A stretch of DNA of 64,000 nucleotides from Dietzia sp032248695 (lineage in GTDB: Bacteria > Actinomycetota > Actinomycetes > Mycobacteriales > Mycobacteriaceae). The stretch spans positions 1 to 64,000 of the forward strand of contig NZ_JAVHXC010000001.1 in NCBI RefSeq assembly GCF_032248695.1, given 5' to 3'. Below, piece by piece: positions 1-8,312 of the stretch. The position numbers and the translations under genes are program-made. The notes beneath the pieces were generated by a model. That model was not told where the DNA came from. It did no database searches and was given only the letters and a program-made list of their open reading frames with translations. How positions within the stretch are numbered: the stretch's first letter is position 1; each line of letters opens with the position of its first letter.

Positions 1-30
1 AGGGTGTGGGAGAGTAGGACACCGCCGAAC
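1..30 (+). rRNA. rrf: 5S ribosomal RNA, 3' end only
   Basis: The first 30 bases match the conserved 3' end of actinobacterial 5S rRNA, including the GGGAGAGTAGG and CACCGCCG blocks. The rest of the gene, and presumably a 16S-23S-5S operon, lies before the window. An intrinsic terminator follows after about ten bases, as expected at the end of an rrn operon. The exact 3' nucleotide is uncertain by a few bases. Confidence 0.88.
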
Positions 31-41
31 ACAACTTCACA

Positions 42-84
42 ACCAGCGGGAGGGACTTCACTGTTCCTCCCGCTGGTCTTATTT
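42..84 (+). terminator. Intrinsic terminator of the rRNA operon
   Basis: A perfect 12-bp stem (42–53 pairs with 66–77) encloses a 12-nt loop and is followed by a T-rich tail (CTTATTT, 78–84). Its position just after the 5S end makes it the rrn terminator. Confidence 0.9.
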
Positions 85-127
85 GTACCCCTGTCAACCC
101 GATCCCCGTCGGCACCGCCGGCGCACG

Positions 128-133
128 TAAGGT
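128..133 (+). promoter_or_regulatory. -10 box (TAAGGT) of the TPR gene, leaderless arrangement
   Basis: TAAGGT is followed by 7 nt and then GTG at 141. Transcription from this box would start on or beside the GTG. This favours 141 as the start codon, because the alternative in-frame GTG at 132 lies inside the box. Confidence 0.5.
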
Positions 134-140
134 GAACGAC

Positions 141-1319
141 GTGAACGAACCCCGGTCAGAGAACGCAGACCGCTCGCCCCGACGCGGCGACCGTGACGTA
201 CCCCGCCGGGGCGACCGGGCCCCACGAGACCAACGACGCGACAACAGTTCCTTCGGTGAACGTCGCGGCAAGCGCTACGACGGGTCCGACACTCCCCGGC
301 CGGACCGTGATTCCTCCGGCGACCGGCGCTCGGGCGCAGCCCGCTCCGGTGGCGAGAGAGACGCCGGCCGTGGGGACGGCGCCGGCCGCACCGGAGGCGG
401 ACCCCGCAGGGCGCCCGTCGGTGGTCGGGCCGGGGGCGAGCGTCGGGGTGCCGCGGGCGGAGGCGATCGCCGCGGCGGAGCTCCCGGCGGTGAGCGGGGT
501 GGCAGCGGGGCCGGCGGTGATCGACGCGCCGGCGGCCCCGGTGGTGATCGGCGCGGCTCCGGTCCCCGCGCGGTCGCCGGACGCGGTGATCGGCCCGCCC
601 CCGACCGCCGGGGCCCGGGCCGGCCCGGGCAGGAGGCACGACACGCCGCCCGCGCCGACGAGCCGACCCTGCCGGACGATATCGACGCGGCGGACCTCGA
701 CTCCGACGTGCGCCGCGATCTGCGGAGCCTGGACAAGTCCAACGCCGAGACCGTCGCCCGGCACCTCGTCGCCGCCATGTACCTCGTCGACGAGGACCCG
801 CAGCTGGCCCTCGCCCACGGGAGGGCCGCGAAGAACCGTGCGGGACGCATCGGTGTCGTCCGCGAGACTCTCGGCGTCCTCGCCTACCGCGCCGGTGAGT
901 GGTCCGAAGCGCTGGGCGAACTCCGGGCCGCCCGGCGGATCTCCGGCGGGCCCGGCCTGCTCGCCATGATGGCCGACTGTGAACGCGGACTCGAGCGACC
1001 CCAGCGGGCCATCGAACTCGCCCGCGGCGACGAATCCCGTCTCCTCGACGCGGAGGACCTCGTCGAACTCCGCATCGTCGAGGCCGGCGCCAGGGTCGAC
1101 ATGGGTCAGCTCGACGCCGCCCTCGTCACGCTCCAGGACGCCGGCGTGGACCCCGAGGCCCGCGGAGAAGCCGCCGCCCGCCTCGACTACGCGTACGCGG
1201 AGGTCCTGTTGGCCTCCGATCGGAAGGACGAGGCGACCGAGTGGTTCCGGCACGCCCTGAACGCCGACCCGGAGGACCCCACCGACGCCGCCTCCCGTCT
1301 GGCCGAGCTGGAGGACTGA
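141..1319 (+). CDS. Tetratricopeptide-repeat protein with Gly/Arg-rich N-terminus
   Basis: The product is about 392 residues. Roughly the first 160 are low complexity, dominated by Gly, Arg, Asp and Ala with many GGxRRG and RGG-like groups. From about residue 175 the sequence becomes helical with paired-helix units typical of TPR proteins (for example YLVDEDPQLALAHGRAA and a C-terminal unit ending NADPEDPTDAASRLAEL). It matches in position and type the Mycobacterium TPR gene Rv1691, which also precedes a HAD phosphatase and tlyA. No enzymatic motif is visible. An RNA- or ribosome-related role is only suggested by the RGG-like tail and the adjacent rRNA operon. Confidence 0.8.
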   Translation: MNEPRSENADRSPRRGDRDVPRRGDRAPRDQRRDNSSFGERRGKRYDGSDTPRPDRDSSGDRRSGAARSGGERDAGRGDGAGRTGGGPRRAPVGGRAGGERRGAAGGGDRRGGAPGGERGGSGAGGDRRAGGPGGDRRGSGPRAVAGRGDRPAPDRRGPGRPGQEARHAARADEPTLPDDIDAADLDSDVRRDLRSLDKSNAETVARHLVAAMYLVDEDPQLALAHGRAAKNRAGRIGVVRETLGVLAYRAGEWSEALGELRAARRISGGPGLLAMMADCERGLERPQRAIELARGDESRLLDAEDLVELRIVEAGARVDMGQLDAALVTLQDAGVDPEARGEAAARLDYAYAEVLLASDRKDEATEWFRHALNADPEDPTDAASRLAELED

Positions 1320-1324
1320 GCACG

Positions 1325-2323
1325 GTGAGCGCCCCCACCCTGGCGGACGCGCACGACGCGCTGCTCGTGGACCTCGACGGCACCCTCATCCGGGGCACCG
1401 AGCCGATCCCCGGGGCCGCCGACGCGCTCGAGCGGGCCGGACTGCCCGTGGTGTACGTGACCAACAACGCCAGTCGGTCCCCCGAGGACACCGCCGCCCA
1501 CCTGCGGGAACTGGGGTTCACCACCCGGGCCGACGAGGTCATGACCAGCGCGCAGGCCGCGGTGGTCATGCTCGGCGACCACGTCCCACCCGGGTCGAAG
1601 GTCCTGGTCGTGGGACACGACAGTTTCCGGCAGCTCGCCCGCGAGGGAGGGTACGACGTCGTGCTGTCCGCCGACGACGCCCCCGACGCAGTCCTCCAGG
1701 GCCTGTCGCGCGAACTCACCTGGGCGGATCTCGCCGAAGGCTGCCTCGCGATCCGCCGCGGTGTGCCCTGGGTGGCCTCCAACGTCGACACGACCCTCCC
1801 GACCGAACGGGGCCTGCTCCCCGGCAACGGTTCCCTCGTGGCCGCCCTGCGCGCCGCCACGGACCGCGAGCCGGTCGTCGCCGGCAAACCGGCGGCCGGG
1901 GTCCTCCGTGCCGCCGCCGACAGGGTCGGAGCCACGCGCCCCCTGGTGATCGGCGATCGCCTCGATACCGACATCGAGGGCGCCGTCGCCGCCGGGATGC
2001 CCGCACTGATGGTCCTCACCGGCGTCCACGATCAGACCGACCTCCTCGCCGCCGAGCCGCACCGGCGCCCCACGCACCTGGCGCACGACCTGTCGGCGCT
2101 GGCCGAACCCGCCGAGGCGAGTCGGATCCGGTCCGGGGCCGGTCTCGACGTCGTCGTCGACTCCGGGAGCCTGCGCCTGACCGGCGCCCCGCAGGACCTG
2201 CACGGGCTGGATCTGGCCCGCGCCGTCATCGCCGAGGCGTGGCATCACGACGTCTCGGACCTCTCCGTGGTCGGGGACGGTCTGCGGTCCCGGGTCGGGG
2301 ATGCGGGACTCGTCGTCGGCTAG
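1325..2323 (+). CDS. HAD-superfamily phosphatase (Rv1692-like, glycerol-3-phosphate phosphatase family)
   Basis: This 332-residue protein carries HAD motif I DLDGTL (nucleophile D16, general acid D18), motif II VTNN, and the late GDRLDTDIEGA motif that binds Mg2+. The cap arrangement fits the NagD/class IIA subfamily. The M. tuberculosis protein in the same position, Rv1692, is a glycerol-3-phosphate phosphatase acting in polar-lipid recycling, and that is the likely activity here. An extra C-terminal domain of about 70 residues follows the HAD fold. The start is the GTG 5 nt after the TPR stop, which gives the family N-terminus; an upstream in-frame start would only add out-of-family residues. 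Confidence 0.85.
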   Translation: MSAPTLADAHDALLVDLDGTLIRGTEPIPGAADALERAGLPVVYVTNNASRSPEDTAAHLRELGFTTRADEVMTSAQAAVVMLGDHVPPGSKVLVVGHDSFRQLAREGGYDVVLSADDAPDAVLQGLSRELTWADLAEGCLAIRRGVPWVASNVDTTLPTERGLLPGNGSLVAALRAATDREPVVAGKPAAGVLRAAADRVGATRPLVIGDRLDTDIEGAVAAGMPALMVLTGVHDQTDLLAAEPHRRPTHLAHDLSALAEPAEASRIRSGAGLDVVVDSGSLRLTGAPQDLHGLDLARAVIAEAWHHDVSDLSVVGDGLRSRVGDAGLVVG

Positions 2324-2326
2324 CGT
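2321..2326 (+). promoter_or_regulatory. -10 box (TAGCGT), leaderless arrangement for the 70-residue ORF
   Basis: TAGCGT overlaps the stop codon of the HAD gene and lies 7 nt before GTG 2334. The spacing is that of a leaderless promoter. Confidence 0.45.
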
Positions 2327-2333
2327 GTAAGCC

Positions 2334-2546
2334 GTGACCACCCCCGGATCCCCTCCACGACCCGGGCCCTCCGGGCCCGACATCGACGAGCTCCGCTCGG
2401 CCTTCGACGACCTCCTCGCCGACTCCGCCGGGGCCCCGGGTACCGCTGCGGACGCCGGGGTGGTCCGCGACGACCAGGTGGCCGCACTCGACGCCGCCCA
2501 CGAGCTGCTCGCCCGGGCGCTCACCGCACTGGACGACCGGCGCTGA
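2334..2546 (+). CDS. Small conserved protein upstream of tlyA (Rv1693-like)
   Basis: The product is an acidic 70-residue protein with a Pro/Gly-rich N-terminus and an amphipathic helical C-terminal half (VAALDAAHELLARALTALD). A small gene of this kind occupies the same place in mycobacteria. Its stop shares one base with the tlyA start (TGATG), so translation is probably coupled. Function is unknown; no domain is recognised. Confidence 0.7.
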   Translation: MTTPGSPPRPGPSGPDIDELRSAFDDLLADSAGAPGTAADAGVVRDDQVAALDAAHELLARALTALDDRR

Positions 2547-3367
2547 TGGCGGGCAAACGCATGCGGCTCGACGCCGAACTCGTCCGCCGCAAGATGTGCG
2601 ACAGCCGCGAGCGGGCGCGCGACCTCATCGACGCCGGACGGGTCATCGTCAACGGGGTGGCGGCCACCAAACCCGCCACGCAGGTCGAACCCACCACCTC
2701 CATCGCCCTGACCGCCTCCGACGAGCCGGACTGGGCCTCCCGCGGAGCCCACAAGCTGATCGGCGCACTCGAGACCTTCACCGACGTGGTCGTCGACGGG
2801 GCGCGCTGCCTCGACGCCGGCGCCTCCACCGGTGGCTTCACCGACGTCCTGCTCTCGCGGGGCGCCGCCAGGGTCGAAGCGGTCGACGTCGGGTACGGCC
2901 AACTGGTGTGGCGGCTCCGCAGTGATGAACGGGTGGGCGTCCACGACAAGACCAACGTCCGGTCCCTCACCCCCGAGGACATCGGGGGCCCCGTCGACCT
3001 GGTGGTCTCCGACCTGTCCTTCATCTCCCTCCCGCTCGTGCTGCCCGCCCTCGCGCGGTGCACCCGCCCGGGCGGGGACCTGCTGCCGATGGTCAAGCCC
3101 CAGTTCGAGGTGGGGCGCGAGCGGGTCGGTCAGGGCGGCGTCGTCCGTGACCCCGAACTGCGCATCGAGGCGGTCACCGGCGTCGCCCACGCCGCCGCCG
3201 GTCTCGGACTCCAACCGCTCGGCTGCGTCGCCAGTCCGCTGCCCGGCCCCTCCGGCAACGTCGAGTACTTCCTCCACCTGCGGCGGTCGGAAGCGGGAGA
3301 GGGTGCGGGGCTGTCAGACGACGCGCGGGCCGCGATCCGCACGGCCGTCGAGGAGGGACCACGATGA
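2546..3367 (+). CDS. tlyA: 16S/23S rRNA 2'-O-cytidine methyltransferase TlyA
   Basis: TlyA methylates cytidine 2'-OH groups in 16S and 23S rRNA, which in mycobacteria creates capreomycin sensitivity. The 273-residue protein has an N-terminal S4 RNA-binding domain (about residues 5–65), the conserved SRGAHKL segment (K70) and an FtsJ-type methyltransferase fold with the SAM loop LDAGASTGG (89–97). KPQFEVGRE and the C-terminal GNVEYF motif complete the catalytic set. Length is normal. The gene overlaps nadK by 4 nt (ATGA). Confidence 0.95.
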   Translation: MAGKRMRLDAELVRRKMCDSRERARDLIDAGRVIVNGVAATKPATQVEPTTSIALTASDEPDWASRGAHKLIGALETFTDVVVDGARCLDAGASTGGFTDVLLSRGAARVEAVDVGYGQLVWRLRSDERVGVHDKTNVRSLTPEDIGGPVDLVVSDLSFISLPLVLPALARCTRPGGDLLPMVKPQFEVGRERVGQGGVVRDPELRIEAVTGVAHAAAGLGLQPLGCVASPLPGPSGNVEYFLHLRRSEAGEGAGLSDDARAAIRTAVEEGPR

Positions 3368-4308
3368 CCGACACACCCGTGGCCGACGCACCAGGGACCC
3401 CGCAGCCGCGCCGCATCCTGCTCGAACCCAACACCGCCCGGCCGGACATCGTCGCCACGGTCGCCCAGGTGATCGACGCCTGCGCCGCGAAGGACATCAC
3501 CGTCCGGGTACTCGAGGACACCCACGAGAAGGTCGCCACGGGCGGGGCGGTGGAGTGTGTCCCCGACACGCCGAGCGCCGCCGAGGGCTGCGAGCTCGTG
3601 CTCGTCCTCGGCGGTGACGGCACCTTCCTCCGCGCCTGCCAGTACGCCCACGCCGCGGACGTCCCCGTCCTGGGCGTCAACCTGGGCCACATCGGTTTCC
3701 TCGCCGAATCGGAGGTCTCCTCCCTCAGCGGGGTGGTGGAGCAGATCGCCGCCCGCGACTACCGGGTGGTCGAGCGGATGACGGTCGAGGCGACGGTCAT
3801 CCACGGGGACACCGAGCTCGCCCGCGACTGGGCACTCAACGAGGTCAGCATCGAGAAGGTGGCGCGGCAGGGCGTGCTCGAGGCCTCGGTCGAGATTGAC
3901 GGCCGCCCGGTCAGCGACTACGGCTGCGACGGCATGCTCGTCTCGACGCCGACCGGGTCGACCGCGTACGCCTTCTCCGCCGGCGGCCCCATCGTGTGGC
4001 CCGAGCTCGACGCCATCCTCGTGGTCCCCAACAACGCCCACGCGCTCTTCGCCCGCCCCATGGTCGTGGCCCCCACCTCCAGGGTCGCCGTGGAGACCGG
4101 GGTCCGTTCCGGCCCGGCCGTGGTCGTCCTCGACGGACGACGGTTGGTCGACGCCCCGCCCGGCAGCCGCGTCGAGGTCATCCGCGGTCGCCGGCCGGTC
4201 AAGTGGGTGAGGCTCGACGACTCACCGTTCACGGACAGGCTGGTCACGAAGTTCGAACTGCCGGTCACCGGGTGGCGCGGACGATCGGGTGTCCGTCCCC
4301 TCCCCTAG
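3364..4308 (+). CDS. nadK: NAD kinase
   Basis: The enzyme phosphorylates NAD+ to NADP+; actinobacterial forms can use polyphosphate as well as ATP. The diagnostic GGDGTF loop is at residues 83–88, followed by NLGHIGFLAE and the later GSTAYAFSAGGPI segment of the NAD-binding domain. At 314 residues it has the usual length. It is translationally coupled to tlyA through an ATGA overlap, as in M. tuberculosis (Rv1694–Rv1695). Confidence 0.96.
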   Translation: MTDTPVADAPGTPQPRRILLEPNTARPDIVATVAQVIDACAAKDITVRVLEDTHEKVATGGAVECVPDTPSAAEGCELVLVLGGDGTFLRACQYAHAADVPVLGVNLGHIGFLAESEVSSLSGVVEQIAARDYRVVERMTVEATVIHGDTELARDWALNEVSIEKVARQGVLEASVEIDGRPVSDYGCDGMLVSTPTGSTAYAFSAGGPIVWPELDAILVVPNNAHALFARPMVVAPTSRVAVETGVRSGPAVVVLDGRRLVDAPPGSRVEVIRGRRPVKWVRLDDSPFTDRLVTKFELPVTGWRGRSGVRPLP

Positions 4309-4311
4309 GGT
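4306..4311 (+). promoter_or_regulatory. -10 box (TAGGGT), leaderless promoter of recN
   Basis: TAGGGT overlaps the nadK stop codon and is followed by exactly 6 nt before the recN GTG. No Shine-Dalgarno sequence separates them. recN can therefore be transcribed on its own as a leaderless mRNA. Confidence 0.55.
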
Positions 4312-4317
4312 GGGTGC

Positions 4318-6075
4318 GTGCTCACGGAACTCCGGATCAGCGGCCTCGGCGTCATCGACGAGGCCGTCGCCGACTTCTCACCAGGACTGTCCGTGCTCAC
4401 CGGTGAGACCGGTGCGGGTAAGACGATGGTCGTCACGGGGCTGAGGCTGCTCGCCGGCGGCCGCGCCGACCCCGGCCGCGTCCGCCGGGGCGCGGACAAG
4501 GCGGTGGTCGAGGGGCGCTTCGACCTGTCGGCCACCGCGACGATGGACCCGGCCGACCGCCGGGACCTCGACGAGCTGCTCGAGGACGCCGACGTCGATC
4601 TCGACGAGGACGGCAGCGTGATCGCCGCCCGGCGGGTCGGCGCCGACGGACGCTCCCGCGCCCGGCTGGGTGGCCGCTCCGTGCCCGCCGGCACCCTCGC
4701 CCGGTTCTGCGCCCCGGTGCTGGCGGTCCACGGACAGAACGACCAGCTGCGTCTGCTGCGCCCGGACCGGCAACGGGACGCCGTCGACGCCCACGGCGGC
4801 GACGAGGCCCGAGCCGCGCTCGCGGCCTACCGCGAGACCTACCGTCGGTGGCGTGAGGCGGAGCGCTCCCTGGCCGAGCGGACGGGGCGTGCCCGGGAGC
4901 TCGCCCGGGAGGCCGACCTGCTGCGCATGGGCCTCGAGGAGATCGACGCCCTCGACCCCCGGCCGGGGGAGGAGGCCGAACTCGACGCGCTGATCCGCCG
5001 CCTGACCGACTCGGAGGAGCTGCGCGAGGTGGCCGGGCAGGCCCACGAGGCCCTCACCGGGGACGGGGAGACCGCCGAGCCGATGGTCGCGGTGCTCGAT
5101 CAGCTCCGTCAACGACTGGCCGGCGCCGGGGACCCCGCGCTCGAACCCATCTCCACGAGCATCGGCCAGGCCGTCGCCGCGCTCGGTGACGCCGCGACCG
5201 AGCTCGGCCTGTACCTCGCCGAGCTCCCCGTCGACGCGGCCGACCTGGATTCCGCTCTGGAGAGGAAGCACGACCTCCGCGCGTTGACGCGCAAGTACGG
5301 GACGGACGTCGACGACGTGATCGCCTGGGCGGCCAGGGCGCGGACCCGACTCGAGGAGGTCGACACGTCCGACTCCGCCGTCGCCGAACTCCGGGCCACG
5401 GTCGAACGTCTCGCCGCGCAGCTGTGCGAACGCGGTGCCGCCCTGACCGCCGTCCGTCGCGCGGCGGGGGAGGACCTCGCCGCCCGCGTCACCGCCGAGC
5501 TGGCCGACCTGTCGATGGGCGGTGCGCGCCTGGTCGTCCGCGTCACCCCGCTGGGCGAGGGGCTCGACGGCGCCACCGAGAGCGGCCTCGACGACGTCGA
5601 GCTGGCGCTCGACGGTCCGTCCGGCCTGGTGCCGCTCGGCAAGGGCGCCTCCGGCGGCGAGCTGTCGAGGGTCATGCTCGCCCTCGAGGTGGTCCTGGCC
5701 GAACGCTCCGGTGGCGGCACCCTCGTGTTCGACGAGGTCGATGCCGGCGTGGGTGGCCGCGCCGCGCTGAGTATCGGCAAACGACTCGCCCGGCTGGCGC
5801 GCACCCACCAGGTCATCGCCGTGACCCATCTCGCGCAGGTCGCCGCCTACGCCGACACGCACCTGGTGGTGCACAAAGACGCCGACCCCGCGGGCGACGC
5901 CTCCGATGTACCGGGTGTCGTCTCCGGGGTCACCGCCGTCGCGGACGCCGACCGGGTGACCGAACTGGCCAGGATGCTCGCCGGGCTCGAGGACACGGAC
6001 ACCGGGCTCGCGCACGCCCGGGAACTGCTGGAGAAGGCCCAACTGGAGAAGTCTCAAGCTCAAGTCGACCGTTAA
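4318..6075 (+). CDS. recN: DNA repair protein RecN
   Basis: RecN is an SMC-like ATPase that gathers DNA ends during double-strand-break repair. The 585-residue product has Walker A GETGAGKT (29–36), a long central coiled-coil region, the ABC signature GASGGELSR and Walker B TLVFDEVDAGVGG followed by the H-loop TH. The family length is normal and all ATPase motifs are intact. It lies between nadK and steA as in M. tuberculosis. Confidence 0.96.
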   Translation: MLTELRISGLGVIDEAVADFSPGLSVLTGETGAGKTMVVTGLRLLAGGRADPGRVRRGADKAVVEGRFDLSATATMDPADRRDLDELLEDADVDLDEDGSVIAARRVGADGRSRARLGGRSVPAGTLARFCAPVLAVHGQNDQLRLLRPDRQRDAVDAHGGDEARAALAAYRETYRRWREAERSLAERTGRARELAREADLLRMGLEEIDALDPRPGEEAELDALIRRLTDSEELREVAGQAHEALTGDGETAEPMVAVLDQLRQRLAGAGDPALEPISTSIGQAVAALGDAATELGLYLAELPVDAADLDSALERKHDLRALTRKYGTDVDDVIAWAARARTRLEEVDTSDSAVAELRATVERLAAQLCERGAALTAVRRAAGEDLAARVTAELADLSMGGARLVVRVTPLGEGLDGATESGLDDVELALDGPSGLVPLGKGASGGELSRVMLALEVVLAERSGGGTLVFDEVDAGVGGRAALSIGKRLARLARTHQVIAVTHLAQVAAYADTHLVVHKDADPAGDASDVPGVVSGVTAVADADRVTELARMLAGLEDTDTGLAHARELLEKAQLEKSQAQVDR

Positions 6076-6134
6076 GGCGACACGCCGGGGTGACCTCCCT
6101 CGTCACTCGAATCACACGCGTGATACTCGTGCAC

Positions 6135-7307
6135 ATGAAGATGTCGGGTCTGCTCAATCGTCGCTCCCAGGACCTCGCCGGTGTCGTGGGCACCGTGCGC
6201 CGCATCGAGCCGGGGGCTCCGGTGCCCAGGAGGCTCGGCGCCAAGGACGTCGCCGTCCTCGACCTCAACCGTGCGCCCGCCGAGACCGCCAGGGCGCTCG
6301 TCGAGGCCGGGGTGGCCGCCGTCGTCCACGCGCCCGCCGCCGGCGAGGAGATGCTCCCGCGGTCGGCCTTCCGCATCCTGGCCGCGTCGACGGTGCCCGT
6401 CATCGAGGACGCCGATCTGGCCGAGGTCGCCGACGGGACCCGGGTACGCATCGACGGGGGTGCGGTCTACTCCGTCAAGACGGAGGACGAACTCGCAGCC
6501 GGCCGCGAGGCCGATTCCGCGACGCTGCTCGCCGAGGTCGACGGGGCCGAGAAGAACTACGTGGAGTCGGCCCTGGCGCACCTCGCCAACGCGACCGAGT
6601 TCCTCAGCCTCGAACACCCGCTGCTCCTCGACGGCGAGGGCCTGCCGGAGATCGACGTGGACTTCACCGACCGCCACGTCGTGGTGGTGACGGGTGACGC
6701 CTCCTCGCGGGAGCAGCTGGCGGAGCTCAAGCCCTTCATCCGCGAGTACCGCCCGGTGCTCGTGGGCGTGGACGGCGGGGCGGATCTGCTGCGCTCCGCC
6801 CGGCTGGCCGCCGACGTCGTCGTCGCCACCCCCACCGCGGTCGCCGACGAGGTCCTCACCGACGGTGCGGTGCTCGTGGTCCCCGCCGACCGCGACGGCC
6901 GGGCGGAGGGCCTCGAGAAGATCACCGAGCTCGGCGTCGGCGCCACGACCTTCCCCGCCGCCGCGACGGCGCGGGACATGGCGCTGCTGCTGGCCTACCA
7001 CGGCGAGGCCGAGATGATCGTCGTCACCGGCGACGACCGGGGCCTGGAGAACGCGTTCCGACCGGCTTCCGCACCCTCGTCGACGATGGTCGACACCACC
7101 GTGTCGGCGAAACTCGTCCACGCCCGGGCCTGCGCCACCCTCTACCGCTCGCGCGGCTCGGGGATCGGACTCGCGCTGATCGTGCTCGCCGCGCTGGTCG
7201 CGGTCGCCGCCGTCGTGGTGGCCCGCGACGCCGCGCAGGACCTCCTGCTCTGGGCCGTCGAGACCTGGAACTCCTTCGCCCTGTGGGTCCAGGGGCTCCT
7301 CCGTTGA
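6135..7307 (+). CDS. steA: Septal protein SteA (putative cytokinetic ring protein)
   Basis: SteA and its partner SteB are known from Corynebacterium glutamicum, where they localise to the septum and promote daughter-cell separation together with the RipA hydrolase system. This 390-residue protein has the conserved MKMSGLL start, a thiamin-pyrophosphokinase-like fold (VVVTGDASSREQL, LVGVDGGADLL) and a single C-terminal membrane helix (around residues 335–360). ATG 6135 gives the family N-terminus; an in-frame GTG at 6120 would add five residues. The stop overlaps the next start (TTGA). Confidence 0.88.
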   Translation: MKMSGLLNRRSQDLAGVVGTVRRIEPGAPVPRRLGAKDVAVLDLNRAPAETARALVEAGVAAVVHAPAAGEEMLPRSAFRILAASTVPVIEDADLAEVADGTRVRIDGGAVYSVKTEDELAAGREADSATLLAEVDGAEKNYVESALAHLANATEFLSLEHPLLLDGEGLPEIDVDFTDRHVVVVTGDASSREQLAELKPFIREYRPVLVGVDGGADLLRSARLAADVVVATPTAVADEVLTDGAVLVVPADRDGRAEGLEKITELGVGATTFPAAATARDMALLLAYHGEAEMIVVTGDDRGLENAFRPASAPSSTMVDTTVSAKLVHARACATLYRSRGSGIGLALIVLAALVAVAAVVVARDAAQDLLLWAVETWNSFALWVQGLLR

Positions 7308-8230
7308 TCTCGATGCGCCGCCACGTCCTCACGCTGGTGGCCGTGTTCCTCGCACTCGCGGTCGGCGTGGTCCTGGGATCCACGTCCGTGGCGACCTCGA
7401 TCCGGGACGCGGTCGTCGACCGGGAGGAGACCACGGCGGCGCGACTCGAGACGGCGCGGGACGACCTCGCCGCGGAGCGCAGGGCCACCGAACGGCTCGA
7501 CGCCCTCGCCGCGGACCTGACCCCGACCGTTCTCGACGGCCTGCTCGAGGGACGACCCGTCCTGGTCGTGGTGGCCCCCGGTGCCGTCGCGGAGGACGTC
7601 ACCGCGGCGGAGGAGGCCATCGCCGTCGCGGGCGGGATCGACGCCGGGCGGGTGACCCTCACCGACAAGGCAGTCGACCCGGCCGCCGACGCCGAGGTCC
7701 AGGCGTTGGTCGCGAACCTGCCCATCGGTGGCGCCCCGCCCGCCGACGCGGATCTGGGGACCCAACTCGGCACCGCCCTGGGCCGCGCCGCCCTGCTGCG
7801 CGCCGAGGACGCCGAACCGCACCTGGACGACGAGGACCGCTCGACGGTCCTCACCACTCTCGCCGACGCGGGCGTCATCGAGTTCGAACCCGGCACGCTG
7901 CGGCCCGGGCAGGTCGCTCTCGTCCTCTCCGGCCCCCGCGACGAGGAGTCGACCGCCGTCCGCGTAGCAGCCCTCGCGCGGACGCTCGACCGGGAGGGCG
8001 CGGGCACCGTGGTGGCGACCCGCCCGGGGGCCGGCGCCGGCGGCGACCCGGTGGGCGTCCTGCGCTCCTCGGGCGCGGAGGACGTCTCGACCATCGACCA
8101 CGCGGGCACCGCCGCCGGCCGCCTGGCCATCGCCTCGGCACTGGCCGAGCAGCTCGCCCGTGAGCAGGGTCACTACGGGCTGGGGCCGGATGCGTCCGGC
8201 GCGGCACCGTCGCTCCCCCCGACGCCGTAG
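7304..8230 (+). CDS. steB: SteB / MctB-type copper-transporter family protein
   Basis: The 308-residue protein starts MISMRRHVLTL, followed by one membrane helix (AVFLALAVGVVLGS) and a coiled-coil region, which is the layout of the MctB/SteB family. In M. tuberculosis the homologue (Rv1698) was proposed as a copper-efflux channel. In C. glutamicum it is the SteA partner at the septum, and the tight overlap with steA here favours that role. I chose the TTG at 7304 because it recreates the conserved MIS- N-terminus and overlaps the steA stop by 4 nt. Confidence 0.85.
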   Translation: MISMRRHVLTLVAVFLALAVGVVLGSTSVATSIRDAVVDREETTAARLETARDDLAAERRATERLDALAADLTPTVLDGLLEGRPVLVVVAPGAVAEDVTAAEEAIAVAGGIDAGRVTLTDKAVDPAADAEVQALVANLPIGGAPPADADLGTQLGTALGRAALLRAEDAEPHLDDEDRSTVLTTLADAGVIEFEPGTLRPGQVALVLSGPRDEESTAVRVAALARTLDREGAGTVVATRPGAGAGGDPVGVLRSSGAEDVSTIDHAGTAAGRLAIASALAEQLAREQGHYGLGPDASGAAPSLPPTP

Positions 8231-8312
8231 CGGTGATAGCCTGAAGCCCCGTGGGGTGCACCGGAGCCGCACCAGCATTCATCCATTCCGGCGTATGGAC
8301 ACGGGAGTCCCC

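Noticed and set aside
1187..3277. A 696-codon minus-strand frame over the HAD, tlyA and small ORF region
   Set aside because: It is the shadow of well-recognised plus-strand genes with conserved motifs and synteny.
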